Below, piece after piece: positions 14,006-18,994 of a DNA stretch of 18,994 nucleotides; the stretch's first letter is position 1, and every line of letters begins with the position of its first letter. The DNA lies in NCBI GenBank assembly GCA_947632495.1, contig CANRPL010000023.1, forward strand, positions 1-18,994. The letters run 5' to 3'. The notes beneath the pieces are model-generated. The model was given only the letters and a program-made list of their open reading frames with translations, was not told where the DNA came from and ran no database searches. The position numbers and the translations under genes are program-made. Source of the DNA: an uncultured Bacilli bacterium (lineage in GTDB: Bacteria > Bacillota_I > Bacilli_A > RF39 > UBA660).

Positions 14006-15289
14006 ATGAACAACGTTTTACCAACAGACACTTTTGTTGTCGTTAATAAGACGATTTTAAATGATAATCGTTCTTTGTTAGTTAATCTATATCAACCATT
14101 GATTGGCGCTTTAGCGATTAGTTTATATAATACTCTTTGGACTTACCTCGACCGATTAGAATTAATTTCGATGGAGTATACCCATAATACCTTACTTAAC
14201 AACATGTTAATCAGCTGTAATGAATTTATGGAAGCACGTGAAAAATTAGAGGCTATCGGTTTAATAAAATCATATTGTAAACATGAAAGCGTTAATAATT
14301 ATGTCTATGAATTATATTCACCAATGAGCGCTAAAGAATTTTTGAATAATCCTATTTTAAGTACGGCTTTAGCGAATGCTGTCGGTGATAAAGAGTTTGA
14401 ACGTACGATTGAGCAATTTAAAATTCCTAATATCAATCTTCGTAATTATGAGGATATTACAAGTAAATTTAGTGATACATTTATTTGGACTACATCTGTC
14501 GCACGTAATCTTGAAATGTATAATTTAAAAAATAAAAATACCCGTGCCCTTAATATTATGGCTAAAATTGATCTTAATACCATTTTAAATTTAATTCCAG
14601 AAGAATTATTAAATCATCGTAGTTTAACTAAAGATATGAAAGATTATCTAATCAAAATATCCTTTATCTATAACTATGATAATGAAGTGATGGTTGAACT
14701 AATTCGCAATTCTCTAACTGATAAACATACCATTGATAAAGCAAAATTAGAAGATAACGCAATGAAATATTATCAATTTGATAATATGGGTAAATTACCA
14801 AGCTTAATTTATCGTAAGCAACCAGAATATTTACGTACAACTAAAGAGGGCGTATCTAATCGTATGCGAATGATTAATCTTTTTGAAACAACAACGCCAT
14901 ATGATTTTATTGCTAGCAAGTATAAAACAGGCACACCATCTCATAACGATTTAAAGATAATTTCTTATCTACTTCTCGATTTAGATTTAAAACCAGGTGT
15001 CGTTAATGTATTAGTTGATTATGTCTTAAAAATTAATGATAATAAATTACAAAAATCGTTTGTTGATGCGATTGCTTCTCAATGGAAAAAAAGTAATATT
15101 GAAACGGTCGAAGATGCGATGAATTTAGCGGAAAAAGAATATCATAAACGTCATCCTCAAAAAGAGGAAAAGAAAATTAATAAAAAGGAAACTACTAAAC
15201 CTAAATGGTTTGATAAGACAATCGAAGAAGATAGTGCTTCTGAAGAAGAAATTAGAGCGTTGGAAGAACGTATAAGGGGAAATAATTAA
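14006..15289 (+). CDS. dnaB: Replication initiation and membrane attachment protein DnaB (helicase loader)
   Basis: This is the Firmicutes DnaB, not the E. coli helicase of that name. It acts with DnaD and DnaI to load the replicative helicase at oriC and at restart sites. The 427-residue protein shows the family N-terminus (NRSLLVNLYQPLIGALAISLYNTLW in part, residues 20-45) and a winged-helix region to about 110. Near 311-375 there is a DnaD-like helical domain ending in SFVDAIASQW and TVEDAM, the YxxxIxxxW-type signature. The last 50 residues are lysine- and glutamate-rich and probably disordered. AAGGAGGG 6 nt upstream supports the start. Its stop overlaps the dnaI start (TAATG), as expected for partners. 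Confidence 0.92.
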   Translation: MNNVLPTDTFVVVNKTILNDNRSLLVNLYQPLIGALAISLYNTLWTYLDRLELISMEYTHNTLLNNMLISCNEFMEAREKLEAIGLIKSYCKHESVNNYVYELYSPMSAKEFLNNPILSTALANAVGDKEFERTIEQFKIPNINLRNYEDITSKFSDTFIWTTSVARNLEMYNLKNKNTRALNIMAKIDLNTILNLIPEELLNHRSLTKDMKDYLIKISFIYNYDNEVMVELIRNSLTDKHTIDKAKLEDNAMKYYQFDNMGKLPSLIYRKQPEYLRTTKEGVSNRMRMINLFETTTPYDFIASKYKTGTPSHNDLKIISYLLLDLDLKPGVVNVLVDYVLKINDNKLQKSFVDAIASQWKKSNIETVEDAMNLAEKEYHKRHPQKEEKKINKKETTKPKWFDKTIEEDSASEEEIRALEERIRGNN

Positions 15290-16185
15290 TGAAACCATTA
15301 GAACTTAAAGTTGAAAATATGCCTAAAATCAATTTAAAAAAAGAATATCAAAAAGCTTTAAAAGATTCTGTTTTAGTTAAAATTGTAAGTAAACTAAAAA
15401 TGGATGAAGAAACTTTATGTGGCTATACATCTATGTTAGAAGAATCAGCTCATGAATATCATAATTGTCTTGCGTGTCATTCTTTAAATAGTTGTCTTAA
15501 TCGTGTCAAAGGCCATGTCTATATGCCCATTAATAATGAAGGTAATTTAAGCTTTGAATATAAGAGTTGTAAATTTTATAATAAATATCAAAAAAATAAT
15601 CAATATTTAAATCATATTATCTATTACCATGTACCAACAGCTTTAAAAGATGCTACTTTAAGTAAGATATACAAGACAGATAAAAATCGTTTTGAAGCTA
15701 TCATTTGGGTAAATGATTTTTATAAGCGCTATCCTGAAGGTGAAGAGAAAAAAGGATTATTTTTACATGGCAATTTTGGTTGTGGTAAATCGTATATCAT
15801 CGCCGCTTTATTTAATGATTTAGCTCATGATGGCTTTAGTAGTGCCATTATCTTTTGGCCTGATTTTGTCCGTCAAACATTTGATGATGATTTTAAAGAA
15901 AAATTTGATCATATCAAAAAAGTACCATTATTATTAATTGATGATATTGGAGCTGAATATAATAGTGTATGGAATCGTGATGAAGTTTTAGGACCATTAC
16001 TTCAATATCGTATGGATGAACATTTACCAACCTTTTTTACTTCTAATTTAACTTTAGAACAATTAGAAGAACATTTAGCTAATTCTAAAACGGATGTTGA
16101 TGCTGTAAAGGCCCGTCGCCTTATAGCGCGTATTAAACAATTATCTGAACCATTAGAGATGATTGGTAAAAATTTAAGAAATTAG
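15289..16185 (+). CDS. dnaI: Primosomal protein DnaI, AAA+ helicase loader
   Basis: DnaI is the AAA+ ATPase that delivers the replicative helicase onto DNA. The 298-residue protein has an N-terminal zinc-binding region with C60, C63, C69 and C94 and nearby histidines (CLACHS, SCL, KSC). The ATPase core follows: Walker A GNFGCGKS (161-168), Walker B LLLIDDIG (214-221), sensor 1 TSN (251-253) and an arginine-rich end (KARRLIARIKQL) that can hold the arginine finger. AGGGGA upstream supports ATG 15289. The dnaB-dnaI order followed by thrS is similar to B. subtilis. Confidence 0.95.
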   Translation: MKPLELKVENMPKINLKKEYQKALKDSVLVKIVSKLKMDEETLCGYTSMLEESAHEYHNCLACHSLNSCLNRVKGHVYMPINNEGNLSFEYKSCKFYNKYQKNNQYLNHIIYYHVPTALKDATLSKIYKTDKNRFEAIIWVNDFYKRYPEGEEKKGLFLHGNFGCGKSYIIAALFNDLAHDGFSSAIIFWPDFVRQTFDDDFKEKFDHIKKVPLLLIDDIGAEYNSVWNRDEVLGPLLQYRMDEHLPTFFTSNLTLEQLEEHLANSKTDVDAVKARRLIARIKQLSEPLEMIGKNLRN

Positions 16186-16195
16186 TTTAAAAATA

Positions 16196-16224
16196 TTAAC
16201 AAAACATTTATTTTATGTTAAAAT
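16196..16224 (+). promoter_or_regulatory. Promoter of the T-box/thrS unit
   Basis: TTAACA (16196-16201), 17-bp spacer, TAAAAT (16219-16224) with a TGT extended -10. Transcription should start near 16231, at the beginning of the T-box leader. Confidence 0.7.
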
Positions 16225-16230
16225 GTCTCT

Positions 16231-16440
16231 AGAGGCGAAGATAAAGGACAAGATGTTTATATTATCTTTTATAGAGAGCTAGTGGTTGGTGTAAACTAGT
16301 AAAGAGATATAGATGTTACTACCTTTTAGCTGTACTTGAAAAAGTTTCCGGGTTAACCGTTATCTTAAATTAAGCGATAAAATAGGATGGTACCGCGTAA
16401 TGACGCTCCTTGTAGTTAATACAAGGGGCTTTTTTTTACA
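16231..16440 (+). promoter_or_regulatory. T-box leader, threonine specifier (ACU)
   Basis: This RNA binds uncharged tRNA-Thr and then prevents premature termination. Stem I: AAAGG (16243-16247) pairs with CCTTT (16322-16326). The specifier loop above it reads ACT followed by A (16318-16321), so the specifier is ACU (Thr). The GGACAAGATG 5' side and the distal region AGAGAG...GGTTGGTGTAAACTAG (16274-16299) fit a canonical stem I. The antiterminator is AGGA (16384-16387), the seven-base T-box bulge TGGTACC (16388-16394), then GCG (16395-16397) pairing with CGC-TCCT (16404-16410). The bulge TGGT would pair with a tRNA 3' end having A at the discriminator. The competing terminator is listed separately. 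It precedes an unknown gene and thrS. Confidence 0.93.
16405..16437 (+). terminator. T-box regulated terminator
   Basis: GCTCCTTGTA (16405-16414), loop GTTAA, TACAAGGGGC (16420-16429), including one G-U pair, then eight T residues. The left arm is shared with the antiterminator. Confidence 0.92.
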
Positions 16441-16455
16441 TCGAGGAGGATTAAT

Positions 16456-17043
16456 ATGGAGAAGAAGAAAGCAGATAAGAGAAAATTAAGGGGATTAGTT
16501 AATCAATCAATGTCCATTACTTCTTTTCTTGTGCGCTTTTTAGGTGTACATAATGAAGCTTTAATGCGTGAAGAAATGACGCATCGTGAACTTTTAAAAA
16601 TGTTCCCTAATTTGAAACGGACCAGTTATGCCCATATTTTAGATAATCCACAGGCTGTTTATTGTGGAGAGGTTGTCCTTGTTGTCGATGTCTTAAATGA
16701 GGTTATCCCATATGTTGTCGCTGATGAACTACGTTATCTTGAAGATATGGGTATCGAATCAGTTATGGATGATGATGAATGGAAAGAAGTTGAACCTGAA
16801 ACATGGACACGGACATCGGAGGAATTACCCGATATCAATGATTATGACTTGTCATCAATGACGACTTATGATTTATCTTGTCTTTTAAGAATCTATAGTC
16901 ATACGGGACAAGTTGGAAACTATAATCGTGTTCGTCGTGAACTTATTAGTCGCCCAGATAGTATACAAGCTAATAAGGCTAGTAAAGAACATGCTAAAAA
17001 GAAAACATTAAAATTTGAAAGACATTATGATGATGAATATTAG
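16456..17043 (+). CDS. Hypothetical protein under T-box(Thr) control, upstream of thrS
   Basis: I do not recognise this 195-residue protein. It has a lysine-rich start (MEKKKADKRK), a region 15-90 that looks alpha/beta (ITSFLVRFLG, AVYCGEVVLVVDVLNEVIPYVVAD), an acidic stretch at 97-133 and a helical segment 138-165 (YDLSCLLRIYSHTGQ, YNRVRRELISRP). It ends in a basic region (KEHAKKKTLKFERHYDDEY, 177-195). There is no signal peptide, membrane segment, Walker motif or zinc motif. AGGAGGA 5 nt upstream supports the start. It lies between the T-box terminator and thrS (12 nt before it), so both are induced by threonine starvation. Both CGG codons that I find in frame in this window are here (R55 and R119). 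B. subtilis has other genes between dnaI and thrS, but I cannot equate them. Confidence 0.85.
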   Translation: MEKKKADKRKLRGLVNQSMSITSFLVRFLGVHNEALMREEMTHRELLKMFPNLKRTSYAHILDNPQAVYCGEVVLVVDVLNEVIPYVVADELRYLEDMGIESVMDDDEWKEVEPETWTRTSEELPDINDYDLSSMTTYDLSCLLRIYSHTGQVGNYNRVRRELISRPDSIQANKASKEHAKKKTLKFERHYDDEY

Positions 17044-17055
17044 AAGGTGAAAATA

Positions 17056-18810
17056 ATGATTAATATAAAAGAAAATGAAAGATTAAGTATGCTTAATCAT
17101 AGTTGCGCCCATCTTTTAGCGCAAGCTGTTAAGCATTTATATCCCCAAGCTAAATTTTGGGTAGGACCAGTTATTGAAGAAGGATTCTACTATGATATTG
17201 ATTTGGGTGATACTGTAATTAAAGAAGAGGATTTAGCGCCTATTGAACGTGAAATGAAGAAAATCGCTAAAGATGGTAAACGTATTGTGCGTCATGAATT
17301 GACTAAAGAAGAAGCTTTAGAAATGTTTAAAGATGATCCATATAAACTTGATTTAATTGATCGTATGGATTCTGATAGTACAGTTATCAGTTGTTATACT
17401 CAAGGTGATTTTACTGATTTATGTCGTGGACCACATGTTGATAGTGTTAAAGAATTAAAGAATTTTAAGCTTTTAAAAATTAGTGGAGCTTATTTTAAGG
17501 GTGATGCGAAAAATAAAATGCTTCAACGTATCTATGGCGTTTGTTTTGAAACATCAGAGGAACTTGAAAACCATCTTCATGAATTAGAGGAAGCTAAATT
17601 GCGTGATCATCGTAAAATTGGTAAAGATTTAGACTTATTTATGTCTGATGATTTAGTTGGCCGTGGTCTTCCAATGTTTTTACCAAAAGGATATATTGTT
17701 TGGCAACAATTAGAAGATTATATTAAAAATAAAGAACGTAAATTAGGTTACTTACATGTTATGACCCCATGTGTTGGTACGGTTAATCTATATAAGACCA
17801 GTGGTCACTGGGATCATTATAAAGAAAATATGTTTCCAGCTATGGAAATGGATGGTGAATCATTTGTTTTAAGACCAATGAACTGTCCACATCATATGAT
17901 GATTTACGCTAATAAGTTACATTCATATAGAGAGTTACCAATTAGAATAGGGGAAGTAGCTCACGATTTTAGATATGAAGCAAGTGGTGCGGTTAAAGGT
18001 ATTGAACGTGCTCGTCACTTCTGTCAAAATGATGCTCATATTTTTGTTACTCCTGAACAAATCAAAGGTGAATTTAAAAATGTTGTCGATTTAATCTTTG
18101 ATGTCTATAAAGATTTTAATATTACGGATTATCGTTGTGTTTTATCTCTTCGTGATCCTGATGATAAAGAAAAATATCATCCTGATGATGCGATGTGGGA
18201 TAAAGCGGAAAATGAACTTCGTCAAGTATTAAATGAATTAGGTATCGAATATACTGAAGAGATTGGTGAAGCTGCTTTCTATGGACCAAAGTTAGATGTT
18301 AATGTTAAACCTGCTGTAGGTAATGAATATACTTTATCAACTTGTCAATTAGATTTTTGTCTACCAGCTAAATTCGATTTAAAATATGTTGATGCTGATG
18401 GCGAAAAGAAAACCCCAGTCGTTTTACACCGCGCTATTTTAGGTTCATTAGATCGCTTTATGGCATACATATTAGAAGAGACTAAAGGTAATTTACCTCT
18501 TTGGTTAGCGCCTGTTCAAATTATGATTATTCCAGTTAATAATGAATATCATCTAGAATACGCTAAAGAGATTAAAGAATTATTAGAAAATCACAATATT
18601 CGAGTAGAATTAGATGACCGTGAAGAAAAATTAAGTTATCGTATGCGTGAAGCCCAGACGAGTAAAGTGCCAATTACACTAATTATTGGCGATAAAGAAA
18701 AAGAAGCTAAAAATATTAGTTATCGTCTATTTGGTACTAGTGAAACAACAACTTTATCACAAGATGAATTTGTGGATTATGTTTTAAATCAAATTAAGGC
18801 TTATAAATAG
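17056..18810 (+). CDS. thrS: Threonine-tRNA ligase without the TGS domain
   Basis: ThrRS charges tRNA-Thr. The 584-residue protein lacks the roughly 60-residue N-terminal TGS domain and begins almost at the editing domain. Editing residues are H15 and H19 (HSCAHLL) and C123/H127 (DLCRGPH). The catalytic core has zinc ligands C277 (MNCPHH), H328 (NDAHIF) and H458 (LHRAILGSLDRF, motif 3), and motif 2 FRYEASGAVKGIERARHF. The C-terminal anticodon-binding domain starts near 480 (LPLWLAPVQIMIIPV). I start at ATG 17056 because AAGGTGA ends 5 nt upstream; the alternative GTG 17047 lies inside that ribosome binding site and adds only three residues. No missing TGS coding is hidden upstream: the previous gene ends at 17043 in recognisable, unrelated sequence. 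It is expressed from the T-box leader. Confidence 0.96.
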   Translation: MINIKENERLSMLNHSCAHLLAQAVKHLYPQAKFWVGPVIEEGFYYDIDLGDTVIKEEDLAPIEREMKKIAKDGKRIVRHELTKEEALEMFKDDPYKLDLIDRMDSDSTVISCYTQGDFTDLCRGPHVDSVKELKNFKLLKISGAYFKGDAKNKMLQRIYGVCFETSEELENHLHELEEAKLRDHRKIGKDLDLFMSDDLVGRGLPMFLPKGYIVWQQLEDYIKNKERKLGYLHVMTPCVGTVNLYKTSGHWDHYKENMFPAMEMDGESFVLRPMNCPHHMMIYANKLHSYRELPIRIGEVAHDFRYEASGAVKGIERARHFCQNDAHIFVTPEQIKGEFKNVVDLIFDVYKDFNITDYRCVLSLRDPDDKEKYHPDDAMWDKAENELRQVLNELGIEYTEEIGEAAFYGPKLDVNVKPAVGNEYTLSTCQLDFCLPAKFDLKYVDADGEKKTPVVLHRAILGSLDRFMAYILEETKGNLPLWLAPVQIMIIPVNNEYHLEYAKEIKELLENHNIRVELDDREEKLSYRMREAQTSKVPITLIIGDKEKEAKNISYRLFGTSETTTLSQDEFVDYVLNQIKAYK

Positions 18811-18834
18811 AGAAACGATTTTCGTTTCTTTTTG
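18811..18834 (+). terminator. Intrinsic terminator after thrS
   Basis: AGAAACGA (18811-18818), loop TTT, TCGTTTCT (18822-18829), then T residues. Confidence 0.85.
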
Positions 18835-18860
18835 CTTTTTTACCAAGCTTGTTGTATAAT
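18832..18860 (+). promoter_or_regulatory. Promoter of the right-edge gene
   Basis: TTGCTT (18832-18837), 17-bp spacer, perfect TATAAT (18855-18860). The -35 touches the thrS terminator tail. Confidence 0.72.
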
Positions 18861-18877
18861 GAGTAAGAGGTGTAGAT

Positions 18878-18994
18878 ATGAGTCATAAAGAACCAATTAA
18901 TAGTTCATCATTAATTATGTCTATTATTACATTAATTATAGGTATTGTTTTATGTTTTGGGGGAATGAATGTCATCTATGAACTAGGTGGCTAT
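18878..18994 (+). CDS. Partial membrane protein, first 39 residues
   Basis: ATG 18878 is preceded by AAGAGGTG and a good promoter. The frame is open to the right edge. It encodes MSHKEPINSSSL followed by a hydrophobic helix (about residues 12-30, IMSIITLIIGIVLCFGG) and NVIYELGGY. This looks like a short cytosolic N-terminus and a first membrane segment with the N-terminus inside. There is no lipobox-type cleavage context that I would trust around the single Cys. Too little is present to name a family. Confidence 0.7.
   Translation, partial: MSHKEPINSSSLIMSIITLIIGIVLCFGGMNVIYELGGY

Noticed and set aside
17047..17055. GTG 17047 as thrS start
   Set aside because: It lies within the AAGGTGA ribosome binding site that serves ATG 17056.
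610..18810. UGA read as tryptophan (Mycoplasma code)
   Set aside because: Every tryptophan in the recognised genes is TGG and no gene contains in-frame TGA. In an AT-rich genome with that code, TGA would be common.
1..18994. Mobile element, defence island, CRISPR array or tRNA/rRNA gene
   Set aside because: No transposase, integrase, regular repeat array, terminal inverted repeats or tRNA-like cloverleaf was seen; the content is core genes with short intergenic spaces.

Overview
This is a low-GC chromosomal core region from a member of the Bacilli. The evidence is the gene set: the Firmicutes helicase-loading pair DnaB/DnaI, a SufU-type Fe-S scaffold, a canonical T-box leader, the YmfF/YmfH M16 pair, a DeoD-type purine nucleoside phosphorylase, and the sporulation-associated SpoVS. 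The strong AT bias and the complete absence of TGA stop codons (10 TAA, 9 TAG, 0 TGA in 19 complete genes) suggest an uncultivated lineage near Erysipelotrichia/RF39-type Bacilli or the Mollicutes. That placement is inference; no rRNA is present to fix it. Nineteen complete genes lie on the + strand. There is one partial gene on the - strand at the left edge and one partial + strand gene at the right edge. I see no tRNA, rRNA, IS element, prophage or CRISPR array.

Left part (1-4123): a partial E2-like (CAT-fold) acyltransferase is divergent from a monocistronic zinc-dependent dehydrogenase. Then come spoVS and a 680-residue protein that looks like the N-terminal ATP-grasp and linker parts of a PEP synthase/rifampin phosphotransferase. 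That protein has lost key residues and the phosphohistidine domain; it is the most unusual gene here. Each of these genes ends in an intrinsic terminator.

Fe-S section (4114-6388): sufU, an unrecognised 144-residue gene overlapping it, and sufB form one unit without sufC, sufD or sufS. Next are a short ssb, a pyrimidine-nucleoside phosphorylase gene, rpoZ with a YihY-family membrane protein, and then deoD-add-ymfF-ymfH in one run. The phosphorylases and adenosine deaminase together give nucleoside salvage: adenosine to inosine, then phosphorolysis of purine and pyrimidine nucleosides. secG follows as a single gene.

Right part (13932-18994): dnaB-dnaI (replicative helicase loading) is followed by a complete T-box leader with a threonine ACU specifier. 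It drives an unknown 195-residue gene and then thrS, so the unknown gene should be induced by uncharged tRNA-Thr. The ThrRS lacks the N-terminal TGS domain but keeps the editing, catalytic and anticodon-binding parts. A small membrane protein begins at the right edge.

Most promoters read as sigma-A type with 17-bp spacing, often with an extended -10 TGn. Several -35 boxes sit inside or directly beside the preceding gene's terminator. No gene-free stretch exceeds 300 bases; the longest (16186-16455) is filled by the T-box leader.
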